Of a DNA stretch of 64,000 nucleotides, positions 43,969-52,302 are shown in pieces. Made by a program: the position numbers and the translations under genes. The notes under the pieces are model-generated. The model worked only from the letters and a program-made list of their open reading frames with translations, was not told where the DNA came from and ran no database searches. The DNA is from Thalassobaculaceae bacterium (GTDB lineage: Bacteria > Pseudomonadota > Alphaproteobacteria > Thalassobaculales > Thalassobaculaceae). The stretch lies in assembly GCA_029212785.1 (NCBI GenBank), contig JARGOG010000013.1, forward strand, positions 1 through 64,000, written 5' to 3'. Positions within the stretch are counted from its first letter, which is position 1, and each line of letters opens with the position of its first letter.

Positions 43969-44879
43969 CTCTCCACCGGCGGGGTGGTCTCCACCAGCCC
44001 CGCCGCCTTCATGAAGGCCGCGAAACGTTCGTAGCGGGCGACATCGAGGGCGGCGGGCCGCAGGGCGAAGCGGGGCAGGGTGTCCCGCCAGGCCCGTTTG
44101 TTCAGCTCGTCGTCCAGATCCGGGTTCAAGTCGATGAACTTGGCCCAGGACTCGTCCGGATGGTTGATCAGGTACTGGGTCCCGATCTCAACCGCATCCA
44201 GGAACCGTCTCAGACGCGGGTCGCCGATCAGGTCCTTGTTGGTCAGGTAGATCAGCTCGTCATAGGGCGGTACGCCATGTTCCTCGACATAGAAGGCACG
44301 GCCGGGCTTGCCGACGATGTCCATCTGGTTCAGCTCGAAGTTCCGGTAGGCGCCGATCACCGCGTCCACCTGGCCGGAGATCAGCGCCGGCGAGAGCGAG
44401 AAGTTGACGTTGACCAGCTCGTAGTCGTCCTTTCCGAGCCCGGCATTCTGCAGGACCGCCCCCAGCACCGCGTGCTCGAAACCGCCGACCGAGAACCCGA
44501 TCTTGCGGCCCTTGAGGTCGGCGATCTCCTTGATCGGCCCGTCCTGCAGCACCACCAGCGTGTTCAGCGGCGTGGCGACCAGGGTGCCGAACCGCATCAG
44601 CGGCAGGCCCACATCCGCCTGGATGTGCAATTGCGGCTGATAGGATACGGCGATCTCGGCCTTGCCGGCGGCGACCAGCTTGGGCGGATCATTGGGGTCG
44701 GCCGGCGCGATCATCTCGACCTCGAGCCCCTGCGCTTCGAAGGCGCCGATCGCTTCTGCCACGAAGAGCGGTGCATGGTCCGGGTTCACGAACCAGTCGA
44801 GCAGGATGGTGAGCTTTTCGGTCGCCCGCGCAGGCGAGGCGAGCGAAAGGGCGATCAGGGTGGCGACAAGCAGGCGCAT
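43947..44879 (-). CDS. thiY: thiamin-precursor ABC transporter substrate-binding protein (ThiY-like)
   Basis: Periplasmic binding protein of the NMT1/THI5-like family, 310 residues. Signal peptide RLLVATLIALSLASPARA, then KLTILLDWFVNPDHAPLFVA, the start typical of ThiY, VAAGKAEIAVSYQPQLHIQA and GRKIGFSVGGFEHAVLG. Known ThiY proteins bind formylaminopyrimidine, a hydroxymethylpyrimidine breakdown form. The upstream TPP riboswitch supports such a role. The ATG at 44879 was chosen at the signal peptide; the frame upstream runs into the permease gene. It follows the permease by 29 bases. No ATPase gene follows. Confidence 0.93.
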   Translation of the reverse strand: MRLLVATLIALSLASPARATEKLTILLDWFVNPDHAPLFVAEAIGAFEAQGLEVEMIAPADPNDPPKLVAAGKAEIAVSYQPQLHIQADVGLPLMRFGTLVATPLNTLVVLQDGPIKEIADLKGRKIGFSVGGFEHAVLGAVLQNAGLGKDDYELVNVNFSLSPALISGQVDAVIGAYRNFELNQMDIVGKPGRAFYVEEHGVPPYDELIYLTNKDLIGDPRLRRFLDAVEIGTQYLINHPDESWAKFIDLNPDLDDELNKRAWRDTLPRFALRPAALDVARYERFAAFMKAAGLVETTPPVESYATALR

Positions 44880-44908
44880 ACGGTTCTCTCCGTTGGGTGT
44901 TCTTAAGG

Positions 44909-45700
44909 TCAGGAATCGGCCTCGCCGGGCTGCCAGGCCACGGCACGGCGCAGAATCGCATCGACGGTCGCGTAGAGGGCGACCGCCAGGATGGCGAGGG
45001 TGAGGAGGGCGGCGAACATCAGGTCGATCTGCAGGCGGGCGTTGGCGTGCAGCATCAGGTAACCGAGCCCGGCGGAGGAGCCGACCCATTCGCCGACCAC
45101 GGCACCGATCGGGGCCACGGCGGTGGCGACCCGCAGGCCGGAGGCGAAGGCGGGCAGGGCGGCGGGCAGGCGCACCCGGCGGAACAGCCGCACGCCGGTG
45201 CAGCCGAGCGATCGGGCCGCCTCCAGCCACAGCGGATCGACTCGGCGCAGCCCGTCATACAGCGCCGAGGTGACCGGAAAGAAAATGATGAGGGCGGCCA
45301 TCGCGACCTTGCTCGCCATGCCGTAGCCGAGCCACAGCACCAGGATCGGGGCCAGCGCGAAGACCGGAATCGCCTGACTGATTACCAGGACCGGGAGCAG
45401 CCAGGGGCGCAGGCGGCGCCATTCCGACAGCATGACCGCGGTCCCCAGCCCGACCAGCACGCCGATTATCAGACCGAACACGATCTCCAGCACGGTGACG
45501 CCGGCATGCTTGAGGATCATCGGCGCGCGATTGACCCAGGCATCGGCGACGTCAGCCGGTCCGGGCAGGATGTAGATGGGGACGCCGCTCAGCCAGACGA
45601 CCAGTTGCCATGCCAAAATCAGCCCGGCGGCGATCACCAGCGGCCGCAACCGGTTCAACAGGGCATTCTCGGACTGATCGGCAGGTGCGCTGGCGCGCAT
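44909..45700 (-). CDS. thiX: thiamin-precursor ABC transporter permease (ThiX-like)
   Basis: 263-residue inner-membrane permease of the TauC/SsuC/ThiX group with six predicted TM segments (LVIAAGLILAWQLVVWLSGV at the N-terminus and LMFAALLTLAILAVALYATV at the C-terminus). The EAA loop, which docks the ATPase, is EAARSLGCTGVRLFRRVRLP. The start at 45700 has AAGGAGG immediately before it. It is the first gene after a TPP riboswitch, so it is made when thiamin pyrophosphate is scarce. The ATP-binding subunit (ThiZ) is not found in this window. Confidence 0.92.
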   Translation of the reverse strand: MRASAPADQSENALLNRLRPLVIAAGLILAWQLVVWLSGVPIYILPGPADVADAWVNRAPMILKHAGVTVLEIVFGLIIGVLVGLGTAVMLSEWRRLRPWLLPVLVISQAIPVFALAPILVLWLGYGMASKVAMAALIIFFPVTSALYDGLRRVDPLWLEAARSLGCTGVRLFRRVRLPAALPAFASGLRVATAVAPIGAVVGEWVGSSAGLGYLMLHANARLQIDLMFAALLTLAILAVALYATVDAILRRAVAWQPGEADS

Positions 45701-45703
45701 TCG

Positions 45704-45797
45704 AGCCTCCTTGCTCCCTACGCCGGTACAAACCGGATCAGGTTCCTGGGGTCGTCCGAAGATCGGACCTCTCAGCCGCGGATGCGGCTCCCCCGAA
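45704..45797 (-). promoter_or_regulatory. TPP riboswitch, with SD of thiX
   Basis: Read on the minus strand from 45797: CGGGGGAGCC, GCTGAGAGG, then a short variable hairpin GTCCGATCTTCGGAC, ACCCCAGGAACCTGATCCGG, TTTGTACCGGCGTAGGGAG. The conserved CUGAGA, ACCUGAUC and CGUAGGGA cores of the thiamin pyrophosphate aptamer are all there. The SD AAGGAGG (45704-45710) is next to its 3' end, so bound TPP probably blocks translation initiation of thiX; transcription termination is less likely, as no T-run is visible. Confidence 0.95.
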
Positions 45798-45898
45798 GTG
45801 GCAGGCAGAGCATGGACCGGCGGATCGCGATTGGCAATCCGTCACATAACCGGCCGTCCCCCTTGGCAATCGGCGGCGAGCGATCCAGATTGCGTGCC

Positions 45899-47119
45899 AT
45901 GGATATGGTCAGCCCTGCCACCGAGAGCCCGATCGTCGACCCGTCCGTGACCGCCCGGCGCGATCCGGCCTGGACAGCCGGCGTGCTGAAACCGGCGCCG
46001 GTCGCGTTCCCGCGCCGCCCGATCCTGATCGCCAACGAGATTTACCGGCATTCGGTCTACGGCCGGCGCCATCCGCTATCGATCCAGCGGGTCACGCCGG
46101 TGATCGACCTCGCCCGGGCGCTCGGCTGGCTCGGCGACGCCCAGTATCTCGACTGCCTGCCGGCCGGCCCGGAGCAGCTCGTGCGATTCCATGCGCCGGA
46201 CTACATCGAGGCGGTGGCCGAGGCCGAGCGCACCCGCCATGTGCCGGAGGAGATCCGCGACCGCTACAATATCGGGCGCAACGGCAATCCGGTCTTCGCC
46301 GAGATCTTCCGACGTCCTGCGACCTCCTCCGGGGCCTCGATTCTGGCCGGCACGCTGCTGGCGGGCGTCGAGCGGGGGGTAATTCACTCCCTCGCCGGCG
46401 GCACCCATCACGGGCGCCGGTCCATGGCCTGGGGTTTCTGCTTCTTCAATGATCCGGTCCTGGGCATCCTGGCGATGCTCGACCACGGGCTGGAGCGGGT
46501 CGCCTATGTCGATCTGGACGCCCATCACGGTGACGGAGTTCAGGACGCCTTCCACCATGACGACCGGGTGCTGACAATCTCCCTGCACGAGGACGGACGC
46601 TGGCCACGCACCGGTGCGGTCGATGACAGAGCCGGCGGCGCGGCGCGCAATCTGCCGGTTCCGCGGGGCCTGAACGACAGCGAGTTAGACTGTCTGATCG
46701 ACACCGCCGTCGCTCCCCTAGTCGAGCGGTTCTTTCCCGACGCCCTGGTGATCCAGACCGGCGCCGACGGGCTAGCCGACGATCCGCAGGCCAAGCTGGA
46801 CCTCTCCAACCGCGCCCTGTGGACCGCCGTCGAGCGCCTTGTGCATTGCGCACCGAGGGTGCTCGTGGTCGGCGGCGGCGGGTATAATCCGTGGTCGGTC
46901 GCCCGTGCCTGGACCGGGATCTGGGCGACGCTGAACGGGATCGACCCGGATGTGCCGACCACTGGGGCGGCGGAAGAGGTTCTGCGTGCGCTGGAATGGA
47001 ACCACAGTCGCGGGCGCAATCCGCCGGAACACTGGTTCACCACCCTGGCCGATCCGCCGAACCGCGGCCCGGTCCGCGACGAGATCCACCGACTGGCCGA
47101 GGCCGTGCTGTCACCATGA
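45899..47119 (+). CDS. histone-deacetylase-family protein (AcuC-like)
   Basis: Zinc amidohydrolase of the HDAC superfamily, 406 residues, related to AcuC/acetylpolyamine amidohydrolases. Zinc and catalytic residues: His-His in HSLAGGTHHGRRSM (about residue 165), Asp-His in VAYVDLDAHHGDGVQDA, and the third zinc ligand in QTGADGLADDPQAK. GGGGYNPWSVAR carries the late Tyr. The substrate (acetylated proteins, acetoin-linked acetyl-CoA synthetase, or polyamines) is not known. The MDM start at 45899 has no clear ribosome binding site; a Met at 45905 is possible. It overlaps the DUF192 gene by ATGA. Confidence 0.93.
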   Translation: MDMVSPATESPIVDPSVTARRDPAWTAGVLKPAPVAFPRRPILIANEIYRHSVYGRRHPLSIQRVTPVIDLARALGWLGDAQYLDCLPAGPEQLVRFHAPDYIEAVAEAERTRHVPEEIRDRYNIGRNGNPVFAEIFRRPATSSGASILAGTLLAGVERGVIHSLAGGTHHGRRSMAWGFCFFNDPVLGILAMLDHGLERVAYVDLDAHHGDGVQDAFHHDDRVLTISLHEDGRWPRTGAVDDRAGGAARNLPVPRGLNDSELDCLIDTAVAPLVERFFPDALVIQTGADGLADDPQAKLDLSNRALWTAVERLVHCAPRVLVVGGGGYNPWSVARAWTGIWATLNGIDPDVPTTGAAEEVLRALEWNHSRGRNPPEHWFTTLADPPNRGPVRDEIHRLAEAVLSP

Positions 47120-47568
47120 GATTTCCTGCTCTCTTCCTCCTCGCCCTGCTCGTAGCACCCGCCACCTGGGCGCCCGCCGCCTGGGCAGAGGATCTGGTAC
47201 CGCTCCTCATCACTACCGAGGAGGGGACCGAGCATCCTTTCCAGGTGGAGCTCGCCGACACGCCCGAGGAGCGGGGGCGGGGGCTGATGTACCGCAAGGA
47301 ACTGGCGAAGGGTGGAGGCATGCTGTTCATCTTTCCGCGGCGCGAGCGGATCGCCATGTGGATGCGCAACACGGAGATCCCCCTCGACATGCTGTTCATC
47401 ACCGATGACGGTCGTGTCGTGCAGATCCATGAACGCGCGGTGCCGTATTCCGAGGCGACGATCACGTCGCGCCGGCGGGTGCGCTACGTGCTCGAACTCG
47501 CCGGCGGCACGGCCGAGCGGCTCGGCTTCAAGGCCGGGGCGCTGGTGACGTCCGTAGCGATGCAGTAG
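47116..47568 (+). CDS. DUF192 secreted protein
   Basis: 150-residue exported protein. A signal peptide (LFLLALLVAPATWAPAAWA) precedes the DUF192 core: FQVELADTPEERGRGLMYRK, GGGMLFIFPRRE, MWMRNTEIPLDMLFI and YVLELAGGTAERLGFKAG. This family has no fully established activity. It starts inside the stop codon of the AcuC-like gene, so it is co-translated. Confidence 0.93.
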   Translation: MRFPALFLLALLVAPATWAPAAWAEDLVPLLITTEEGTEHPFQVELADTPEERGRGLMYRKELAKGGGMLFIFPRRERIAMWMRNTEIPLDMLFITDDGRVVQIHERAVPYSEATITSRRRVRYVLELAGGTAERLGFKAGALVTSVAMQ

Positions 47569-47607
47569 CCGGCGGCATGTCGAAAGGCCAGCGCCGCCTC
47601 GGCGTTC

Positions 47608-48273
47608 CTAGCCGCGCTTGCGCACCATGGTCAGGCCGTCACCGATGCCCAGCATCGCCATCGAGACCCGCTCGTCGTCGCGGATCTTGGCGTTGAGCGC
47701 GCGGATGACCTGGGTGCTCTCGCGCTGATCGCTCTGGTCGGCGACCGCTCCGGACCACAGGACATTGTCGACCAGGATCAAACCGCCCGCCCGCACCAGG
47801 ATCAATGCCTGCTCGTAGTAAATGTCGTAGTTCGGCTTGTCCGCGTCGATGAACATCAGGTCGATTGTCCCGGCCGCGCCGGCATCGATCATCGCCTGCA
47901 GTGTATCCGCCGCCGGCGCGAGGCGCAGGTCGATCAGCCCGGCGATCCCGGCTTCCTCCCAGAACGGCCGGCCGACCTGGGTGAACTCGTCGCTGACATC
48001 GCAGCAGATCAGCGATCCGCCGGCGGGCAGGGCCAGCGCCATCCGCAGCGCCGAGTATCCGGTGAAGGTCCCGACCTCGACGGCCCGTTGCACCCCTAGG
48101 AGCTCGACCAGGAAGGCCATGAGATTGCCCTGGTCCGCTGAAATCTGCATGCCGGCGGTCGCCATGCCGGCGGTCGCGGCGCGGAGCCGTGCGGCGACCT
48201 CGGGTTCGCGCCCGCCGACATTCACCAGGTAGGCGTACAAGGTCTCGTCGAAGGCGAGGGAGCGGTTGGCCAT
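47608..48273 (-). CDS. class I SAM-dependent O-methyltransferase
   Basis: 221-residue O-methyltransferase of the caffeoyl-CoA/catechol type (Methyltransf_3). VEVGTFTGYSALRMALALPA is the SAM motif I, ICCDVSDEFTQV follows, the metal ligand is in IDLMFIDADKPNYDIYYEQA, then LILVDNVLWSGAV as motif IV. The start at 48273 was chosen for the typical N-terminus; an upstream GTG/ATG frame of 28 residues is not family-like. The substrate is not known. Confidence 0.92.
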   Translation of the reverse strand: MANRSLAFDETLYAYLVNVGGREPEVAARLRAATAGMATAGMQISADQGNLMAFLVELLGVQRAVEVGTFTGYSALRMALALPAGGSLICCDVSDEFTQVGRPFWEEAGIAGLIDLRLAPAADTLQAMIDAGAAGTIDLMFIDADKPNYDIYYEQALILVRAGGLILVDNVLWSGAVADQSDQRESTQVIRALNAKIRDDERVSMAMLGIGDGLTMVRKRG

Positions 48274-48499
48274 GGGGTTCTCATCCGGGAAAGCGGGGCT
48301 GGGACCGGAACCGTATCGGGATGACGCGGATGTATGAAGTGCCGAGATGATGTTCATCCCGGCGACCCGTTCTGGCGACTCGTTCTGGCGGTCCGGTTGT
48401 CCCGGGTACGGCGCCGCCAGGTCGGTCCAAAATGCCGGGTTCGGCGGAGCTGCCGGTGCCGGCCCGGTCGCCTTCCGCGGTCATGTGGACGACTCTCGG

Positions 48500-48529
48500 C
48501 TTGCGGTGCCGGACCTGTGCGGATATCCA
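48500..48529 (+). promoter_or_regulatory. possible promoter of tRNA-Pro
   Basis: CTTGCG (48500-48505), 18-base spacer, TATCCA (48524-48529), ending 22 bases before the tRNA gene. The -10 is imperfect. Confidence 0.35.
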
Positions 48530-48551
48530 TCTTCGCGGGACGTTGGGGAAA

Positions 48552-48628
48552 CGGGGTGTAGCGCAGCCTGGTAGCGCATCTGCTTTGGGAGCAGAGGGCC
48601 GGCGGTTCGAATCCGTCCACCCCGACCA
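48552..48628 (+). tRNA. tRNA-Pro (TGG anticodon)
   Basis: 77-nt cloverleaf with CCA encoded. Acceptor CGGGGTG/CACCCCG; D arm GCGC/GCGC; anticodon stem TCTGC/GCAGA with loop TTTGGGA, anticodon TGG; T loop TTCGAAT. TGG reads the CCA codon and, with wobble, others of the CCN box. Confidence 0.97.
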
Positions 48629-48690
48629 CGACCTGGGATACAATCGCCGCCGGACCACCGGCCGGTGGGAGTTTGAGGAGCGGCCTAGCG

Positions 48691-48996
48691 ATGATGGTGC
48701 GGATCTACAAACCGGCGAAGACCGCGATGCAGTCGGGTCGGGCGAAGACCAAGGACTGGATGTTCGAATATCGCGCCGAGTCCAGACGTATCCCGGAGCC
48801 GCTGATGGGCTGGGTGTCGGCCGGCGATACGACCAATCAGGTCCGCATCCCGTTCGACAGCAAGGACGAGGCCATTGCCTTCGCCCGCAAGCACGGTTTT
48901 GCCTTCATCGTGCAGGAGCCGCGCGAGCGCACGCTGAAGCCCAAGGCCTATGCCGATAATTTCGCGTTCAACCGACGCAGCAACTGGACCCACTAA
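48691..48996 (+). CDS. NADH dehydrogenase Fe-S protein 4 (NDUFS4)-like complex I accessory subunit
   Basis: 101-residue ETC complex I NDUFS4-type subunit, an accessory protein on the peripheral arm found in Alphaproteobacteria and mitochondria. Conserved parts: VRIYKPAKTAMQSGRAKTKD, WVLEYE-like WMFEYRAES, PLMGWVSAGDTTNQVRIPFD, AIAFARKHGFAFIV and KPKAYADNFAFNRRS. It is of usual length for the bacterial form. GAGGAG lies 10 bases before ATG 48691; the next ATG (48694) is also possible. Supports an alphaproteobacterial origin for the window. Confidence 0.92.
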   Translation: MMVRIYKPAKTAMQSGRAKTKDWMFEYRAESRRIPEPLMGWVSAGDTTNQVRIPFDSKDEAIAFARKHGFAFIVQEPRERTLKPKAYADNFAFNRRSNWTH

Positions 48997-49445
48997 GGCC
49001 CACTCGTCTCTTTCGAGAAGCCGCTCCCCAGTGGCGCGCGGGCGCCCATAGCTCAACTGGATAGAGCATCCGCCTTCTAAGCGGACGGTTGCAGGTTCGA
49101 GTCCTGCTGGGCGCGCCATTTTCTGACGCTATAACCTCCGCAAACGAGTGAAGACCTGGACCCAGCCCGGCTAGGTGACGTGACGGGTGCCATGGCGCCC
49201 GCGCCGGCTGGAGCCGATCCGTATCGCGTCGGGGCGGCGGCGATCTGGCCAAGGAAGTCCGATTTGGCGGCTCGAGCCCGTGTCCTTAACGGGAGATCGT
49301 TCTTGCGGATCGGGCCTGCGCGATCCGAGCGGCTCAGGCTGCTATTACCAAACGTCATATCTGAAAGAAACACCAAGCATATCACGGACCGGGCAATTGA
49401 CTCCTCTTGAGTGCGATTAGACAAGGGTAGTCATGAAAACTGGAT
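48997..49445. other. intergenic region around the tRNA-Arg gene
   Basis: 449 bases holding the tRNA-Arg gene and then 327 bases before the FMO gene. The part 49340-49445 is relatively AT-rich (ATTACC, AAAGAAACACC, GGGCAATTGACT) and may hold the FMO promoter. TTGACT (49396-49401) could be a -35 site, but I see no matching -10. A 12-codon short ORF lies at its end. Confidence 0.45.
49042..49118 (+). tRNA. tRNA-Arg (TCT anticodon)
   Basis: 77-nt cloverleaf with CCA encoded. Acceptor GCGCCCA/TGGGCGC; anticodon loop CTTCTAA, anticodon TCT, reading AGA and AGG; T arm GCAGG-TTCGAGT-CCTGC. Directly followed by TTTTCT, a possible Rho-independent end of the transcript. Such genes are frequent integration sites for islands. 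Confidence 0.97.
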
Positions 49446-49471
49446 ATGGCCTTTTGCATGACGCGTATTGA
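49433..49471 (+). CDS. possible 12-codon leader ORF before the FMO gene
   Basis: ATG at 49433 with AAGGG at 5-base spacing, reading MKTGYGLLHDAY and stopping at 49469-49471, inside the FMO gene's first codons (which start at 49446 or 49458 and are out of frame). It may be a translation-coupling leader or chance. The FMO gene itself has no better ribosome binding site. Confidence 0.3.
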   Translation: MKTGYGLLHDAY

Positions 49472-51239
49472 AAGTACCGCACCGGAAGCTCTGTCTGATC
49501 TTTCCGAGGTGTCTTTGTCGGCGATCGTCGAGCACTGGGTGGCGGGGTTGGAAACGGCGCTCAAGCAATCCGATACGACCGCGATTGCCGGCTATTTTGC
49601 CCGCGGGGCAAGCTGGCGCGACGCGCTCGGTTTCGCGTGGAATATCGACACCGTGGTCGAACCGCGGGAGATCGCGGACGCCTTCAGCGAAAAGCTTGCC
49701 AAGGTCGACCTCAGGTCCTTCCAGGTTTCTGACATCCGCCACGAGCCGATCATCGTCACCCGCGGTGGTGTTGAGGTGATCGAAGCTTTCGTGGCGTTCG
49801 ATACGGCCACCGGACCCGGCGAAGGAGTGGTCCGCCTGGTGCGGGGGGCGGCCGGAGACTACAAGGCGTGGGTGCTGCTAACCGCGCTCTGCGAGATCCG
49901 CGGTCACCATCCTTGGCAGAAGGTCGAGGCGGAGGAGGACGCCAGCGTCTCACGCGAGTTCGGGGGCGAGAACTGGGCCGACAAGCGGCGCAAGGCGCTG
50001 CGCTATGACGACCGCGAGCCCTGCGTTCTGGTCATCGGCGCGGGCCAGGCTGGATTGTCTATCGCGGCTCAGCTCAAGGCGCTGGAGATCGATACGCTGA
50101 TCGTCGACCGCCACGGCGAAGTCGGCGACAATTGGCGCAAGCGATACCATTCGCTGGCGCTGCATAACGAAGTCAACGGCAACCACCTCCCGTTCATGCC
50201 GTTTCCCCCTTCCTTCCCGAAATTCGTGCCCAAGGACAAGTTGGCCGACTGGTTCAAGGCCTATGCCGAAGCGCTGGATCTGAACGTCTGGATGAACTCC
50301 CCCTTTGTCGGCGGCGACTACGACGAGGAGGCCGGTCACTGGACGATCACGGTCGTGCATGAGGGAAGCCGGCGCACGCTGAAACCGAAGCACCTCGTCT
50401 TCGCCACGGGGGTGAGCGCCATTCCGGTCCATCCCGAGCTGCCCGGCCTGGATGACTTCGCGGGCGCCGTGGTGCATTCGGGCGCCTATGGCGACGGCAA
50501 GAAATGGGCCGGCAAAACCGCTGTGGTGCTGGGGACCGGCAACAGCGCGCATGACGTCGCCCAGGATCTGCATGCCAGCGGCGCCAGCGTGTCGATGGTG
50601 CAGCGCAGTCCGACCACCGTTCTCAGTCTAGGCGAAGCGCAGAAACTCTATGCGCTCTACCGCGAGCCGCGGCCCCTGGACGAGGCCGACCTGCTGGCGA
50701 TGGCGGTGCCCCATCCGGTGCTCGTCGAAACCTACAAGATGTTGACCAAGAGCATTCGCCAAGCCGATGCCGATTTGCTTCAGGGGCTGGCCGACGCGGG
50801 TTTCAAACTCGATTTCGGCGAGGACGGCACCGGGTTTCAGATGAAGTACCTGACGCGCGGCGGCGGGTACTACTTCAACGTCGGGTGCTCGGACCTCATC
50901 ATCGCGGGCGAGATCGGCATCATCCAATTCGCCGATATCGATCGCTTCGTGCCCGATGGCATCCGCATGAAGGACGGCTCCCTGCACGCAATCGACCTCC
51001 TTGTGACCGCTACCGGATTCCTAAACCAGCAGGATGTGGTGCGGGTCCATCTCGGCGATCGGATCGCCGACAAGATCGGTCCGGTCTGGGGCTTCGGGGA
51101 TGAGATGGAGCTGCGCAACATGTGGCAGAAGACCCCGCAGAAGGGACTCTGGTTCAACGCCGGCAGCATGACCCAGTGCCGCATCTATTCGCGTTACCTG
51201 GCGCTTCAGATCAAGGCCGAGGAACTGGAGCTGACCTGA
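49446..51239 (+). CDS. NTF2-like domain fused to flavin-containing monooxygenase (FMO)
   Basis: 597-residue fusion. Residues about 25-150 form a SnoaL/NTF2-type domain (IVEHWVAGLETALKQSDTTA, TGPGEGVVRLVRGAAGDYKA); from about residue 190 a two-Rossmann FMO core: FAD loop VLVIGAGQAGLSIAAQLKAL, the substrate-channel FAGAVVHSGAYGDG (FMO/YUCCA signature FxGxxxHxxx(Y/F)), NADPH loop TAVVLGTGNSAHDVAQDLHA and a late ATGFLNQQDVV. Similar NTF2-FMO proteins are usually named NAD(P)/FAD-dependent oxidoreductases and relate to YUCCA-like enzymes. The reaction is likely hydroxylation or Baeyer-Villiger type; the substrate is unknown. Start choice 49446 or 49458 is unclear. Confidence 0.9.
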   Translation: MAFCMTRIESTAPEALSDLSEVSLSAIVEHWVAGLETALKQSDTTAIAGYFARGASWRDALGFAWNIDTVVEPREIADAFSEKLAKVDLRSFQVSDIRHEPIIVTRGGVEVIEAFVAFDTATGPGEGVVRLVRGAAGDYKAWVLLTALCEIRGHHPWQKVEAEEDASVSREFGGENWADKRRKALRYDDREPCVLVIGAGQAGLSIAAQLKALEIDTLIVDRHGEVGDNWRKRYHSLALHNEVNGNHLPFMPFPPSFPKFVPKDKLADWFKAYAEALDLNVWMNSPFVGGDYDEEAGHWTITVVHEGSRRTLKPKHLVFATGVSAIPVHPELPGLDDFAGAVVHSGAYGDGKKWAGKTAVVLGTGNSAHDVAQDLHASGASVSMVQRSPTTVLSLGEAQKLYALYREPRPLDEADLLAMAVPHPVLVETYKMLTKSIRQADADLLQGLADAGFKLDFGEDGTGFQMKYLTRGGGYYFNVGCSDLIIAGEIGIIQFADIDRFVPDGIRMKDGSLHAIDLLVTATGFLNQQDVVRVHLGDRIADKIGPVWGFGDEMELRNMWQKTPQKGLWFNAGSMTQCRIYSRYLALQIKAEELELT

Positions 51240-51333
51240 CGGTCAACCTCCGCCCCAACGCCGTGCGAAGCAACCGGACCCTTCTGGCTGCATGCAACCC
51301 TCGAATGCCCCATCCGCCAGGAGAGAAGAGACA

Positions 51334-52239
51334 ATGACATCAGAGACGCGTATCGGATTCATCGGACTGGGTCGCATCGGCGGCGTGATGGCGGAACGCC
51401 TGCTGAAGGCGGGGTACGGCCTGGTCGTTTGCGACACCAACCCGGAGGCCTGTGACAGGTTCCGCGCCATGGGAGCGGAGGTGGTCGAAACGCCCGTCGC
51501 CCTTGCCGACACGGTGGAAATCGCCTTCCTCAGCCTGCCCATGCCGTCGGTGCTCAAAACGGTCTGCCTGGGAGCGGACGGTTTGAACGGCGGCCGGAAG
51601 ATGAAGGTCGCCGTGGACCTGTCGACGTCGGGCCCGGCAATCGTGCGCGAGGTCGCCGCGATCTTCGAACAGTCGGGCAAGGCGCTCGTCGATGCACCCG
51701 TCAGCGGCGGCGTCACCGGGGCCGCCGCCGGCACCCTGGCCCTTATGGCTTCGGGGTCCGGCGAGGCGCTGGATCGGGTCAAGCCGATGTTCGACGTCCT
51801 CGCCAAGGACGTGTTCATCATGGGCGACGAGGTAGGTCTCGGCCAGACCATGAAACTGGTGAACAACATGGTCGCCGCTTGTTGCTCGATCGCCAGTTTC
51901 GAGGCGACGGTATTCGGTGTGAAGGCCGGCCTGTCGGCGGATCGGATGCTGGAGGTGATGAATGTCTCCAGCGGCAGGAACTTCGCCACGATGCAGAAGA
52001 TGCCGAATTCGGTGCTGCCCGGCACGTTCCCCGCGGGCTTCGCCACCGAACTGATGCTGAAGGACGTGAGCCTGGCCGTCGACGAGGCGGAAACATCGGG
52101 CGCGCGCCTCTGGATGGGAACGGCTGCGCGGGCCTTTTTCGAGCACGCCGTCTCCCAGGGCTACACCGACCAGGATTATGCCGAGACGATCAAAATCCTC
52201 GAAAGCCGGGCCGGAGTCGAAGTCCGCAGCAAACCATAA
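51334..52239 (+). CDS. 3-hydroxyisobutyrate dehydrogenase-like NAD(P)-dependent oxidoreductase
   Basis: Beta-hydroxyacid dehydrogenase of 301 residues. N-terminal Rossmann loop TRIGFIGLGRIGGVMAERLL, the substrate-binding DAPVSGGVTGAAAGTLALM, and the catalytic lysine in GLGQTMKLVNNMVA. The C-terminal helical domain is typical. These enzymes reduce or oxidise small beta-hydroxyacids (tartronate semialdehyde, 3-hydroxyisobutyrate, succinate semialdehyde). It starts after AGGAGAGAAG and belongs with the downstream carboxymuconolactone decarboxylase-like gene, 63 bases on. Confidence 0.93.
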   Translation: MTSETRIGFIGLGRIGGVMAERLLKAGYGLVVCDTNPEACDRFRAMGAEVVETPVALADTVEIAFLSLPMPSVLKTVCLGADGLNGGRKMKVAVDLSTSGPAIVREVAAIFEQSGKALVDAPVSGGVTGAAAGTLALMASGSGEALDRVKPMFDVLAKDVFIMGDEVGLGQTMKLVNNMVAACCSIASFEATVFGVKAGLSADRMLEVMNVSSGRNFATMQKMPNSVLPGTFPAGFATELMLKDVSLAVDEAETSGARLWMGTAARAFFEHAVSQGYTDQDYAETIKILESRAGVEVRSKP

Positions 52240-52302
52240 CCGGCGCAGCGCAACCAACGGCAACGCCGCAATCAATACCCAACCCCCAAGGGAGGAATGA
52301 CA

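Larger units (their letters stand above)
48274..48690. other. intergenic region around the tRNA-Pro gene
   Basis: 417 bases between the O-methyltransferase and the NDUFS4-like gene. It holds the tRNA-Pro gene, a possible promoter for it (48500-48529), and a short direct repeat CGTTCTGGCG near 48370. I see no other gene; the upstream frame of the O-methyltransferase is not convincing. Confidence 0.5.

Noticed and set aside
43947-45700. Taurine, sulfonate or nitrate transporter
   Set aside because: The permease fold alone fits those, but the TPP riboswitch and the ThiY-like binding protein support thiamin precursors.
49042-49118. att site with direct repeat of the tRNA-Arg end
   Set aside because: I found no second copy of the tRNA 3' end and no integrase in the window.
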